The position numbers were made by a program, and so were the translations under genes. From the NCBI GenBank assembly GCA_005765155.1, contig VCCP01000001.1, forward strand, positions 5,518,001 through 5,582,000: a stretch of 64,000 bases of DNA. Reading direction: 5' to 3'. This DNA is from Zelopaecilomyces penicillatus. Taxonomy: Eukaryota; Ascomycota; Sordariomycetes; Hypocreales; Pseudodiploosporaceae. A model generated the notes under the pieces. The model saw nothing but the letters and a program-made list of their open reading frames with translations. It was not told the origin of the DNA and did no database searches. Of this stretch, positions 30,308-41,907 are shown piece after piece (positions within the stretch are counted from its first letter, which is position 1; the number at the start of each line of letters is the position of its first letter).

Positions 30308-32592
30308 ATGTCTACAGGCGCATTGGATAGCAAGATTACGGCCAACGGCACCCAGAATCATGAAGCCGGATATCAGCCATCGTCAGCCGAGGATAGAAAC
30401 TCTACCAATGGCGTTGTTTCCAATCTTCCGGTGCCCCCCGGTGCCACAGAATCCGCTTTGGAATGTCAGGTATGTGTCGTCGGTGCTGGGCCGGCTGGGT
30501 TAATGCTCGCCACCAACTTGGCCAGATTTGGCATCCATGTTCAAATCGTTGATGAAAGATCGGATCAAACTTCAGTTGGAAGGTAGGAAAATCATTGCAG
30601 CCACCAGTCCTGTCGACGAGACCGCTTAACACCCATTAATAGGGCAGATGGCCTACAGCCAAAGTCTATTGAGACTTTCAGACAAATGGGACTGGCCGAT
30701 CCCTTGTTAAAGCGTGGTGCCCGCGTCTTCGACATAGCTTTTTGGAGAAGCACCTCTAAGAAACCGTTATACCGGTTGGGCCGAGAGGTTCACTACCCTC
30801 CAGTAATCGATGTCCTAGACCCATACATCCTTCTGGTACATCAAGGCATGGTTGAGGGTCTATTCATTGAGGATATGAAGCAGCGAGGAAAGGAGGTACT
30901 CAGAAACACTGCCTTTGAATCATTCTATGCACCTGGAACGGGGCCGATACAGGTTTGCTGCGGCGGGAATGATACAACTGACAAGAAAATTCTTTTAACA
31001 CAATACTTGGTGGGATGTGAGTAATATCCCGGCCTGCATTTCTTTGTTCCCACTTTCGCTCTACCACCTCCGTATTGCTGTTATTTTACGTTTTCAAAAC
31101 TTACATCACAGTTAAATGCATAGACAACTATTGATACTAAACCATTTTTAGGTGATGGAGCACACTCCAAAGTCCGCAAAAGTCTACCGGGTATCAGAGC
31201 TGTGGGGGTTTCCCAGGCGGCAATCTGGGGTGTCCTGGATGGCGAACTGTCAACAGACTTCCCTGACATCTGGACTAAGACGCTGGTATACTCTGAGGAG
31301 AACGGCTCTATTCTCATAGTTCCGCGAGAAAGAAACATGACACGGTTTTACATTGAACTCAAGACTTGTCCTCAATCTACTGGCTGGGAACCAGATCAAG
31401 AGTTTATTATGCAGCAAGCACGCAAAATCATGGCACCCTTTTCTGTTAACTGGAATTACGTCGAGTGGTTTGGGCGTTACCAAGTCGGCCAGCGCGTTGC
31501 CAGCCGATTTGCTGATAACGAGTCAAGAGTGTTCCTTGCAGGAGATGCCAGCCATACGCATTCTCCCAAATCAGCTCAAGGAATGAACACCTCTCTCCAC
31601 GATTCTTGGAATCTGGCCTGGAAGCTAAACTTGGCTCTCCGAGGTCTCGCCAAGCCGGTACTTCTGGAGAGCTATGATGTAGAGAGGCGCAAAACGGCCT
31701 TGGATCTAGTCAACTTTGATTATGAACATGCCATCAGGCTTGCCGGTGGCAATGCGGTTGCAATGGCCGATAATTTTAGGGCTAATGTTAGGTTCATTTC
31801 TGGCATTGGAGCTGACTATAGCGATAGCTGCCTCAATAAAGTTGAAGATGGAGGCCAAGGTCCCTGTGCCATGGGTAACAGTGCCAAGCCGGGATGCCTC
31901 TTACCCCCAGCAAAAGTCACCAGATATATTGACTCCAATCCAGTTGATATCCAACTCGATATTCCAATGCTGGGCCAATTCCGCATCTATCTCTTGATGT
32001 GGGACGTCATTCAAGCCCAGCCCTTTCTCGACACCTTTTGCAGAGCAATCGCCGCCAGCACATCATTCATCAGTCAGCTCTCTGCTGCTGCGGATGCGTC
32101 GTACACCGCACAACCGAGACCATCTGTGCCGGAGGATATCTATTCCCGGCCTGAGAGATACACAACGATCAGCCACTTGTTTACATTTTCTCTCATCAGT
32201 AAGTCTCATTCCTTCTTTCTCATTTTCTACTGTCAAACACAGTAGTCCTCCTCAAAATGAAAAAGGTAGACTGACGGTATCCCGTTCTTATCTATCTACT
32301 AGCCACCATGGCCAAGGCGGAAGTTGAAATCACAGATCTCCCGGCATTGCTCAAAGACAGCCGATGGACATTCTACCTTGACAATGTCCCACACCTAGAT
32401 ACCAAAGGTACTCTTTGCACCGAGAAGTGGCTAGGTAGACTTGACCCATGTGAGGTTGGCATCATCAATGTTCGTCCAGATGGTTATGTAGGCTCCATCA
32501 GTCGCTGGGACTCCAATGTTGATGACGTTGGTGAGCAAGCAGCTCGATGGTTAGAGGAGTACTATCAAGGATTTTTGCAAATTCCAACATAG
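30308..32592 (+). CDS. FAD-dependent aromatic hydroxylase (phenol 2-monooxygenase type), 661 aa
   Basis: Four exons: 30308-30582, 30643-31016, 31152-32198 and 32303-32592. All three junctions fall in conserved blocks: DQTSVGRADGLQPKSIE, LVGCDGAHSKVRKSL and FSLITTMAKAEV. Motifs of group A flavin monooxygenases are clear: the dinucleotide fold VCVVGAGPAGLMLATNLARFG, the DG motif in GCDGAHS, and the GD motif VFLAGDASHTHSPKSAQGMN. The last 170 residues form the thioredoxin-like C-terminal domain of phenol hydroxylases (DIYSRPERYTT, DPCEVGIINVRPDGYVG). The family adds one oxygen to phenolic rings using NADPH. The substrate is unknown. No signal peptide is seen. Confidence 0.92.
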
Positions 32593-32885
32593 CCAGCGAA
32601 GTTTTACTGAAGTATGTTTTGGGTTGTGGATGATTTTTGTTTACTGCAACGGGCTGCATGACGCACGGTTTTGCGTTGGGTGCATGGTCAGGCGTTGAGA
32701 GGCAGAATACTACTCTTGTATCCATTTATCAGCTACGAACAAGCTATATTCACCATACAAACGGATCCAGTAATCAGGATAAGACATGTCAAAAAATGGA
32801 CCGCTGGTGAATCAATTTGTGCAATACTGGTGATGATGGCGCTCAGGGGAGAACCCCCCTTTTCCCACTGCGCTCGCGTTTCTCT

Positions 32886-34790
32886 TTAGAACTCAAGAAC
32901 TGTGATATCTCCTTTCTCATCCTCACCAATGATCCACCGTTCATCTCCGCAGATGAAACCTTTACCTAGCATTTCGCTCCACAAATCATCTTCAAATTGT
33001 ACTTCTCTTCCATCAGGGCCATCTGAAATTCGAGCCCTGGAAATACTATGTTCGTCCCGCGGATCGTCGTCATCTTCTTCAAGCCCAGCCGTCGCGCTGC
33101 TGAAGCTACCCTTACCACCCCCATCTTCGCATCTATCAGTGATCCAGTTAAAAGTTTCAACCCCTTGAATGTTCAGTTTCGGCCGTACATGCACCGATAA
33201 GGTTTCCAGCAGGAAGCACTGTCTAGCGCTGATGCGAACGCCGGCTGCGGAGTCGAGGACCTCGGAGACTGTCAGATAGGGGAAATCGTCGTGCCGCCAG
33301 CATGGGGCGCGGCCCGGCCACGTCCCAGCTACATGAGCATCTCTATCATCATCACCGTTTTTGTTGTTGTCACTGTGTTGGTGTGACAGGCCAGACCTTC
33401 TGTCTACATTGCGCTTTCGCCGACTTCCTCGCCAGCAGAAACGCAGATTACCACTACCGCCACCGCCACCGCCGCACTCTTCTATCCATCGTGGGCCGTG
33501 GCTCAGAAGGGGGATACCAGTGGTCTTGACGTGATGGAGTCGCGGAATGTCAGTGCTGCTGTGGGCTCCTGCAGACCATCGATGCTCCTCCTCGAGGAAG
33601 AAGACGTGGCCGCACGCAGATTGTGTTTCGTCGTCCCATGTACACTCATCCAGGGCAAGAGTCCGCAGGGACGGCGTAGTTCCCTGCCGGACGGCCCATT
33701 CGCCGAGTTGGCCGTTTGCCATTCTCCGTATAATGTGCGGCCCAGCCGCCGATTCGTCTGCTGTACTGCGCTCGTCCGTGTTCTGAGATGGCTGGAAGGT
33801 ACTGGGTTCGCCCAGTTCCCAGATTATGAGCCGTTCCAACGGGTCATCCTCTCCCCATGGTGAGCGGTTTGGTTGCCAGATGTAAATGGCATAGTGGGTT
33901 CGGTTATGCGTGGAGTAAAACCGGTCTTGATCACTCAAGGGCAGTCCAATGTAGTGAATCTTCCATTCGGCGCGGAAGTTTATAGCCCAGTGGGTCGCCT
34001 CTGGTGTTTCTGCATTGTTAATTGAGCTCTTATGCTGAAAAGTAGAATCCCTTAGGCCTTTCATCTGGCAAACATCGAATGCCGTAGCAAAGTGACGATG
34101 AGCGGCCTCGTTGTCGTTGAGCGGGTGATGCGCCTCCTCCTCACACCACTCAAAGAGCAGTATCCCATGGCTAAGGCGAACCCGCCGTATTACTTTCCCC
34201 TGCATGTCAAAGGGAACAGCAATCTCCTGTCCGCTCTCAAGGTCTCGGGCTCGGTATTCGGGGATACGGTGTTCGGCCTCGAGCCCGCCATCTGCACCAT
34301 TTACACTCTCCGGCACCGCCGCGGGATACACAAGCAGCCCCTCAGCCGGCGAGCACGTCCATACAGGATCCCTATAGTGAAACATTGCCGTCTTCTCATT
34401 CAGCTGCAGATACCGTTCCCAGGGCGTCACGCCACGCAGTTGCCGATGTGGTTGTTGCTGCTCGTCATCCTTCAGCACAGCCAGTTTCTGCCTTCTCCAG
34501 GGTGTTGCGTGGCCGAGGTGAAAGTACCGTCGGACAAGACGGGCAAATACAACTGCCCAGTCATCGCCAACAGCTAGAGCGTCGCGGTCATCTTCTTCGA
34601 CGTAGTGCCGGAGCCTGCGGCCCTCCCGCGACCGGGGGAAGTGAAGGAGGATGAGGCTGATGCAAAGGTCGTGACTGGTCAGGGCTCGGTGCAGGTCTCG
34701 TGAAACACGCCGACATAAGAGAATATCGGTGGGCGGCACGTAAGTAATGATTTCAAGAAAAATCGTGTATGGCAGTTCAGTAAGCTGCAT
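32886..34790 (-). CDS. F-box protein, 634 aa
   Basis: Intronless. An F-box occupies about residues 3-45: LTELPYTIFLEIITYVPPTDILLCRRVSRDLHRAL cut into its usual LP...I..Y..P.D.L..R.VS pattern. F-box proteins link substrates to Skp1-cullin ubiquitin ligases. The remainder has no LRR or WD40 repeats that I can recognise; it contains blocks such as WAINFRAEWKIHYIGLPLSDQDRFYST and a Gly/Asn/Asp-rich insert near residues 460-500. Long F-box proteins of this shape are common and fast-evolving in fungi. The GC-rich, Arg-rich middle is unlike the neighbouring housekeeping genes. Its 3' end faces the FAD monooxygenase, 293 bp away. Confidence 0.8.
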   Translation of the reverse strand: MQLTELPYTIFLEIITYVPPTDILLCRRVSRDLHRALTSHDLCISLILLHFPRSREGRRLRHYVEEDDRDALAVGDDWAVVFARLVRRYFHLGHATPWRRQKLAVLKDDEQQQPHRQLRGVTPWERYLQLNEKTAMFHYRDPVWTCSPAEGLLVYPAAVPESVNGADGGLEAEHRIPEYRARDLESGQEIAVPFDMQGKVIRRVRLSHGILLFEWCEEEAHHPLNDNEAAHRHFATAFDVCQMKGLRDSTFQHKSSINNAETPEATHWAINFRAEWKIHYIGLPLSDQDRFYSTHNRTHYAIYIWQPNRSPWGEDDPLERLIIWELGEPSTFQPSQNTDERSTADESAAGPHIIRRMANGQLGEWAVRQGTTPSLRTLALDECTWDDETQSACGHVFFLEEEHRWSAGAHSSTDIPRLHHVKTTGIPLLSHGPRWIEECGGGGGGSGNLRFCWRGSRRKRNVDRRSGLSHQHSDNNKNGDDDRDAHVAGTWPGRAPCWRHDDFPYLTVSEVLDSAAGVRISARQCFLLETLSVHVRPKLNIQGVETFNWITDRCEDGGGKGSFSSATAGLEEDDDDPRDEHSISRARISDGPDGREVQFEDDLWSEMLGKGFICGDERWIIGEDEKGDITVLEF

Positions 34791-35235
34791 AATGATAACG
34801 AAAAATAGAAAAGAATGCGAAGGAAATGGTTTTGAGATGTTGGGTTTATCTAGGTCTCTGTTGTCTCTTCATCAACGACGGCATCGGCGGGGATCTCAAC
34901 TGCTGTCGCCTACTTGACTCAGTGCAGCCGATGGCGCCTCGTCTCCAACAGCAAAAGCTTAAGGTGTTTTTCAGCAAGCATACGGTTTGTTCATAACTTG
35001 TCCAACTGCATCATGGCAATTTTAAGATCCTGGTTGTTTACTTGAACCATAGCAACAACGAGAGAAAAAGACACATGAACTAGTTTTAGTTTGATTCCCA
35101 TCCTAGAGTAAAACTATGAATCTACCACAGATTGATACGCATTCTGATATCAAAACGACGTACACGGTATTCCTTTTATTTGAAAATTCATCCCCAGCAA
35201 ATCTCCTCCGTTTGATTTCCCCTCAAACATTCCGC
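34791..35235. other. Intergenic between F-box gene and MMSDH
   Basis: 445 bp with the F-box promoter and the MMSDH 3' flank. A TGACTCA heptamer occurs at 34915-34921. No gene. Confidence 0.5.
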
Positions 35236-37028
35236 TTATTCCAAGGTTGGCATATGGACGGCGGCCTTCTTGGCCACTGCGTCTGAAGACTGCCACAGCG
35301 CAGTCACCGTCTTCAGCTGTGTGTAAAAGTTGATGCCAGGGCGTCCGTAGAAGGTGTTGGCACCGCCGCCGGCAACGCTCTTCTTGTTTCCGGTGAAAGA
35401 GAACATGGGCAACGGCACGGGGATGGGCACATTGATACCCACCTGGCCGGCCTCGATATGTCTCCGGAAGGTCTCGGCCGTGGCACCTGAGCGAGTGAAG
35501 ATGGCAGTGCCATTTCCGTACTCGTTGTTGTTGATCACCTCGATAGCGTCGTCGAGCGTTTCCGCGTTCAGGCACACCAGGACGGGGCCAAAGATCTCCT
35601 CCTTGTAGCAGGTCATATCAGGCGTCACGTTGGAGATGATAGTGGGGCCGATGAAGTTGCCGTTGGGGTACTTCTCAGACTTGAAGCCCCGACCATCGAG
35701 GAGAATGGTAGCACCCTCCTTCTCGGCGCTTGCAATCAAGCCCAGGATGCGCTCCTTGCTCTGTGTTGAGATGACGGGGCCCAGGTCAGCACCCTCCTCG
35801 AAGCCACCGTTGACCTTGAGCTCCTTGGCTCTCTCGGCCAGCTCTCCGAGCCACTCCTTGGTCTCGCCGACCATGACCAGAGTGCTGAGAGCCATGCATC
35901 GCTGGCCAGCAGCGCCAAAGGCGGCGCCGACGACGCTGTTGATGAAGTGGTTCTTGTTGCAGTCGGGCAGAACTGCGGCATGGTTCTTGGCACCAAGGTT
36001 GGCCTGGACACGCTTGCCATTGGCAGAGGCGCGGCTGAAGATGTATTCTCCGGCCTTGTTGCCACCTACAAAGCTGACGGCTTTGATATCGGGCGCATCC
36101 AGAATGAAGTCAACAGTCTTATGAGCACCGTGGATAATGTTGACCACACCTTCGGGGAATCCAGCCTTCTGGCATAATTCGGCAAGAATCATGGCAGCGC
36201 CAGGGTCTCGCTCTGAAGGCTTGAGGATCAAGGTGTTACCAGTAATAGTGGCGATGGGGATACTCCACAGGGGAATCATGGCAGGAAAGTCTGTTTTCTG
36301 GTTAGATGAATTTTCTCAAAAAAAAAAAAAAAAAAACTTAAAGCCATTAAATTTCACTTACTGAATGGGCAGATGGCAGCCACGACACCCAATGGCTCAC
36401 GATACGTCCTCGTCTCCATGTCCTTGGCGACTTCGAGAACTTCACCCTTGAGCAGCTCTGGTGCACCAACAGCAGCCTCGGCAACCTGGAGACCGCGGAG
36501 GACATCTCCTTTGGCATCGGCAAAGGTCTTGCCTTGCTCCAGTGTGATGCTGGCAGCAAGTCTATCCCAGTTCTCTCGGATCAGCTGCACAAAGCGAAAC
36601 ATGATCTGTTGTCGGCTGAGGACCGAGGTGTTGCGCCACGACAGGAACGCCTTCTGGGCACTGGCCACGGCGGCCTTCATCTCCTCATCCGTCATCTGAG
36701 GAACACGGGTAACGAGGTTGTTCGTGGCCGGGTCGGGCAGGTCGATGAACTTATCCGTCTTGGACTGCACAAACTTGTTGTCGATGAAGTACGGCGTGTT
36801 CTCCACATTGGTGATCTTCTCGTGCGTCGTGGGATAGCTGGTGGCGGTGGACGACATGGCATCCATGGGCTTCAGCTGTTGGGCAGTAGCATGTATCCGC
36901 CGCGCAGCCACCGAGGCGTGTCCATTGGGAGCCATCTTGGATAATGCGAGCGTCGAACGAGGAATGGAGGATGAAGCAGGAGCACGACTGGCACTGGCAG
37001 TGACGCTTCGTGAAAGGAGACGGCGCAT
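35236..37028 (-). CDS. Methylmalonate-semialdehyde dehydrogenase (acylating), mitochondrial, 573 aa
   Basis: Two exons, 36362-37028 and 35236-36290, joined at CPFNFPAMIPLWSIPIA. This CoA-dependent aldehyde dehydrogenase (ALDH6 family) converts methylmalonate and malonate semialdehydes to propionyl- and acetyl-CoA in valine, thymine and uracil breakdown. Evidence: AVSFVGGNKAGEYI, NLGAKNHAAVLPDC (the family has NH where other ALDHs have E-L), catalytic Cys at about 354 in GAAGQRCMALST, and EEIFGPVLV. The first 50 residues (MRRLLSRSVTASASRAPASS) are basic, Ser/Ala-rich and lack acidic residues, a typical mitochondrial presequence. The intron carries an uninterrupted 19-base T tract on the coding strand. 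Confidence 0.95.
36318..36336. repeat. A19/T19 homopolymer inside MMSDH intron
   Basis: Nineteen consecutive A on the plus strand (T on the coding strand), between the donor and the acceptor of the 71-nt intron. Length errors during sequencing are likely here but would not change the reading frame. Confidence 0.9.
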
Positions 37029-37786
37029 GGTGACAGGACAGACCTTTAGTGCAGAGCTTTGTCCACACGAGTTCTGTGTTTGGCCCTGCGTAACAGCTAC
37101 TACGACTGTAATATCAGCACGGTCGGTTCCGGACGAGACCTGGGGAACAAGTCGAGGCGGCGACCCTGTCTTATTAAGTCTTATTACTACGTCCGTTCGG
37201 AGAACCGCTTGCGGGCCAGACAGACAAGCAGTGAAGAGGGCTGGGGTTGTTTCCGGGGCATCCCTGGGCCTATTTCTGTGGGGGAAGAGGCGAATTGGTC
37301 TTTTGAACCGCTAAGCCGATGCCGACCGATGCCGAATTCGCCCTCCGATTCACGGCGCCCGGCAAAGCAAATATTTATCAAGTAATGGAATCCAAAAGCT
37401 TCGGGGTCAATTGCAGGACCTTCATTGGCCTGGCCCGCCATTCCTAAAACCTGTCACCGCGGGCTTGGCTCAGACCCCTGATATGGGTATTACGAGGTAG
37501 GTAGACGTGCTGATTGATTCAATTGTTACAAAGTACGCCATGCTGTCGACTGGACATACCGCCCATCGAGACCGGCCGTGTCATTCAGTTTGAAAAAAAC
37601 ATGACAGCAAATACAAACACCTCCCCTGCAAACAATGCAAATGAGCCCTGGAAACATAGCAGCAATGGTTCCGGTTTTTCTTCCTCAATCTCCGTTCAGC
37701 TACACACCAGCTTCCCAAATATTCGTATCCCTGATGAAAGTCATCAATTCCCTGAGATGCCTCACATCATATCGCTACAATCAGCC
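37029..37786. other. Intergenic between MMSDH and calnexin
   Basis: Upstream region of MMSDH and 3' flank of calnexin, both on the minus strand. Frames are short and atypical. No repeat or RNA gene. Confidence 0.5.
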
Positions 37787-39733
37787 TTACGACTGGCTGC
37801 GAGTGCTTCGCTTGGTAGCTTCAGACTTGGCCTTCTCGGCACCCGTGGTGGTAGCAGAGACTGCCTTATCCTTGACGACCTTGGCCTTTGCCTTGGCACC
37901 AGCAGCAGCCTTCTGAGCAGCGGGTGTTGAGCTTCCGAGGCCAATCAAAGAGGCGAGAAGAGCGATCAAAGTGACACCAACGGCGACAATTCCACCTGCA
38001 ACCTCGGGAACAAACTTGATGGCCTCAAGGGGGTCCTTCTGGGCAATGGCAAAGAAGAGATCAAGCTTCTCCTTAATGTAAAGGACAGGGTCGTCGAGGA
38101 ACTTAAGATCCAATGGTGACTTGGGGGTGTCCTCCTCCTTGGGCTTCTCAGCATCAAGAAGTGCCGTCTCAATGGGATGCTTGACGTGGAAGGTCTCTGC
38201 CGCAAGTTTCTCAGCATCAGCGACAGAGTGGCCAATGTAGATGTTATCGAAAAGGATATCATTTTGCATGGTCCAGATCTCGAATCCAATCTGTAAAATG
38301 TCAAGTTAGCCTCATAGTCACAGTGCATCTAATTGAGTTTAGAGGTAAACTTACAGCACCCATAGGTTCAAAGTTGGCTGGAGTCTTGTCCTCGAAATGG
38401 GCGGGGTTCTTAATCTTGCGGGGAGCCCAGGGACCCTTGTACGCGGCGTTGTCAACATAAGGCGCGCTCCACAGACCCTTGTATTCGGGGTTCTTCTTCA
38501 TGGGCTTAGTCCAGGGTCCACAACCAGAAACCTCGCCGCACTTGGGGTTAGGGACGGTGGGGGCGATCCAGTCACCATCCTCATCATCCTCCCAGTCCTC
38601 GGGCTTTTCAGCTTCAGGGTCGGAAATTGTGAGAGGCTCATTCTCAAGCCAGTCCTCGGGAAGAGTGGCCTCTTCATCGACAATTTCCAACGGCGCATCC
38701 TCATTCCAGTCCTCAGGCTTGACAGCCTCCGGGTCGGGAATACGAGCCTGGTCGACCCAGTCTTCGGGCTTGACATCCTTGGGGTCGTCAATCTCCGCAG
38801 GAGGGTTGATGGGAGGAGCAAAGTCCTCGAGAAGAGACCCGGCCTTCACCTCCTCACCATTCTGCTTGATGGCATAGGTGTTGTTGGGGTGCACGATCAA
38901 GGTGTAGAGCTCGGTCGTCTTGACGATCTTGGCCGTGGGAGGCGAGGCCAAGTGCTTCTCTTCATATTCACCAGTCTTGGGGTTCTTGTGGTTGAAAATG
39001 AAGTGGACCTTGTTGGTATGGCCACACTTATCGGGACCAAACATGATGACATAAGGCGTGGTGTTGGCAAACTCCTCCTGGTGAAGCGCCTTGTTATCGC
39101 GAAGGAGCTTCATGTAAGCACCACCACATTCAAGACCCTCTGAAGTTGTGCGTGTTAGATTCGCTTTGGCTCAATCAATTGAAGGGTATTCGGACTGTGC
39201 TAGACTTACTCTGCAGCTTAACCTCGTACTGCACAACGAGGGTCTTGCCCTTGTTGTCAATCTTCTTGGGGAATTTGGCAGAGATCGCATGATGAGCAGC
39301 GGGGTTCTTGACAACAAGGCCCTTGTCTCCATTGATGCCTTTGTACTCAGTAGGCTCTTCGACAGCCCACTCGCCGACATATGCCCATTCTTCTTCGGCC
39401 TTGTCCGAACTAGCCATATCCTTCTTGGCGTGGGAAGGCTTCCATCGCTTATCCCAATCATCGGTGAACTGCTCAAGGAAGTCCGCCTTCAACGTGGTGG
39501 GCTATAAAAACTTGTCAGCATTCAATGGCTCCATCGAGATTTCCAAGCCACCAGGCTGGGGAGGAGGCGCCAGCTGGTCGCGACGACGGATAATAGAATT
39601 GCGGGGTGGGCTAGAAGCTTACAGTGAAGTTAGGAAGCTCGGGAGCGACCTTGGACTCCTCAGCATCCTCGGCATGCGCGACACCGGCGAGCAAAGCCGC
39701 CGACATGGCGGCGGCGACAGCGTTGAACTTCAT
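37787..39733 (-). CDS. Calnexin, ER lectin chaperone, 563 aa
   Basis: Four exons: 39623-39733, 39210-39501, 38355-39139 and 37787-38290. Calnexin binds monoglucosylated N-glycans on folding glycoproteins at the ER membrane. A signal peptide is visible (MKFNAVAAAMSAALLAGVAHA). The lectin domain includes VVQYEVKLQKGLECGGAYMKLL and MFGPDKCGHTNKVHFIF. The P-domain has the repeat-1 series (KPEDWVDQARIPDPE, KPEDWNEDAP, LPEDWLENEP, KPEDWEDDEDGDW) and the repeat-2 series (GCGPWTKPMKKNPEYKGLW, YKGPWAPRKIKNP). A membrane helix lies near residues 487-510 (VAGGIVAVGVTLIALLASLIGLG), followed by a Lys/Ala-rich cytosolic tail. No HDEL, so calnexin rather than calreticulin. Yeast Cne1 and fission-yeast Cnx1 are the named relatives. 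Confidence 0.96.
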
Positions 39734-41300
39734 GGTGGCGAGTTAATGGGTTTTTAGAGACAAGAGAGGCAAAGAAGAAGACAGGCGCACGGCGCGATAA
39801 ATCAGGGATGTAGGGGAAGCAGAAAATTGCCAATGGGACACTCCCAGCGCTCGAGGAGATGGATCCAAGAGTGAGGTGAGAGGAGGAGGGGAGGTGCGCG
39901 GTGGTCGGCGGTAGAAGTAGAGTTTGGAAGAGTTGGAGCTCGGCTTGCGCTTGTTGAGGACACGTAGGAGACTCTGAAGCTCAGTGTCACAAAATTTGGG
40001 GGGCGCGTTAGTTAATGCGGGGGGGGCTTGCGTGCTGCCGTGACATGGAGCTGTAGGTGCTTCATGCGCCAACTACCACTGTACTGTGTCGGGCTTACGG
40101 GTGATTGGATATGTAGCAATCCAATGCGACTTCCACTGTACATCTATGTAAGCTGACCAGGCAACTAACAACGGCGCCCGTACAAAAGCTTCCCAGTGCG
40201 GTTTAAAGCCTTGAGCTTGTGAGCTGCAGGGGCCACTCGGCGCTGCTGGCTTACAGCACTTGTACCCAACATGTATGTATGAGGTATGGCACGTAGTAGG
40301 TATTGCTCGTAAGACCATGGACTGAGTGAGGCTTGTTTGTCTCGCACCGGCAAACGTGTTCTGTTACCTTGTGAGTGTGCAATGTGGTCAGTTCATGATA
40401 TGTGCGAGGTCAGTGATAGGCATGTAGGAATGCGCGTTATACCAGCCAACAGTGCTGCTTATATGACAGATGTCAAGGTAAATAAAACAGTTTGAAGCTC
40501 AAGTTTCTAATTGGTTTAATTGTACAGGCCCTACGTAACAGAGTAAAAAAGAATTGCCCATCCCCAATAAATCGGTAGACAAAAAGTTCGTTGCCGTTTG
40601 CATACCATCTCTGGGGTAGGAGGTGCGTAATCCTGTACGAATCCCCTAGATGGGCTCACGAAACACCGACGTGAGAGCCGGCGCACAGCTGCAATTCTGC
40701 AATGGTTTCTGCAATATCGCCCAAATTCAACAACGGCACACGGTCGCTGTCTTTATCAACTTTTGATATATACACGCCGTTGGCTTTACAACTACTAACA
40801 GCTCCGCCAGCATAGTCTGTAATAAACACCTAGTCTGTTCACTGACTTGGCGCGATTGAAGCGCAAGCGGCTTCACGACCTTGAGCGAACCGAATCGATT
40901 GGCAACGTTGACAGATATAAATAAACTCATTTTTGGGAATAGAGCACGAATAGGAGCTTAATGATGCAACCATCTAACAAGGAATTGGCGATTCTGAATG
41001 TTGGAATCCATAGTACAGCTCTACGATTAAACGAGGGAAAAGTCAGGTTCCTCACAACAAAGCTTCAGACACACCTCTACACGCGATCTAGATGGAAGTT
41101 TGTTTTCCCGCAGGCAGTCCACTCTCAATTACTATTCTCAGCAGAGCTTTTTGGCCAGAAGACTGACGGGAAGCTTGCCCCACAACAGACTGTAGTACAC
41201 TATCCCAGATTATTTATCTTGCCATTCGCGCTAGTACATGTCTGTGTCATTACAACCAAGTCTTTCCACCTTCTTTCTCTTAGCTAAAAAAACAGACTGC
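39734..41300. other. 1.6-kb gap between calnexin promoter and the cysteine-rich protein
   Basis: Contains the calnexin promoter (with a G-run near 40018-40026) and the 3' flank of the GPI-type gene. Frames at 40961-41287 and others show no family. Nothing else seen. Confidence 0.45.
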
Positions 41301-41907
41301 TTACAGAGCAAGCATGGCAGCGAAGAGACCGAACAGAGTAGCGGAAGAGCCAACCAGGGTACCGGCAGCATTGTCGGAGCTGGAAGGAGAAGCGGCGCCA
41401 GACTTGGTGGCATCGGCAGAGCCAGTAGCAGTGCCGCTAGCGCTCTCATCATCACCACCGTTTCCACCCTTGCTGCCACCGTTACCGCCGTTACCGCCGC
41501 TGCCAGCTCCGCCAGTGGGCTGGGGGGTGCCAACGGAAGAGACGTAGTAGTTGTCGGCAATACACTTCTCAGTGCACTTTCGGTAGGTCTCGGTCTGAGC
41601 CTTGCTGCCGTCACCCTGGGGGCACTTGGCAACACAGGCAGTGGTGTCGTTCACCTGCTTGGTGTCAGGGGAGGGGACCTTGAGGGCTATTAAACACTGG
41701 CAAGACGACGGATGAGAGTGCGTTGGCAGATTAACGTACAGTGATGCAGTGAGCCTGGCAATTGACATCGCCAGCCTTGCAGCTGCCGAGACAAGCAGCC
41801 TGGGACTCCTGAGCAGGAGTCAGACCGACGCTAGTGGGGGGAGGAGCGGTGGTCTGAGCAGTGGCGACGGCAACGAGGCCGGAGACGATGATGGAGGTGA
41901 AACGCAT
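41301..41907 (-). CDS. Secreted GPI-anchored-type protein with four CX3C motifs, 181 aa
   Basis: Two exons, 41740-41907 and 41301-41678. The first possible acceptor (TTTAATAG) gives an early stop; the next (CCTCAAG) restores the frame as HCITVPSPDTKQVNDTTACVAKC. The N-terminus is a signal peptide (MRFTSIIVSGLVAVATAQ). Eight cysteines at 39, 43, 50, 54, 71, 75, 91 and 95 form four CX3C pairs. A long Gly/Ser/Asn linker follows, then a hydrophobic tail (GTLVGSSATLFGLFAAMLAL) of the kind replaced by a GPI anchor. This is not the CFEM pattern. It probably sits in the cell wall or plasma membrane. Function unknown. Confidence 0.82.

Noticed and set aside
34915..34921. TGACTCA heptamer near the F-box gene
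   Set aside because: The neighbouring genes are an F-box gene and the 3' end of MMSDH; a single heptamer is expected by chance in a window of this size.
38397..39143. 248-codon plus-strand frame antisense to calnexin
   Set aside because: It is the shadow of the highly biased, repeat-rich calnexin coding sequence on the other strand.
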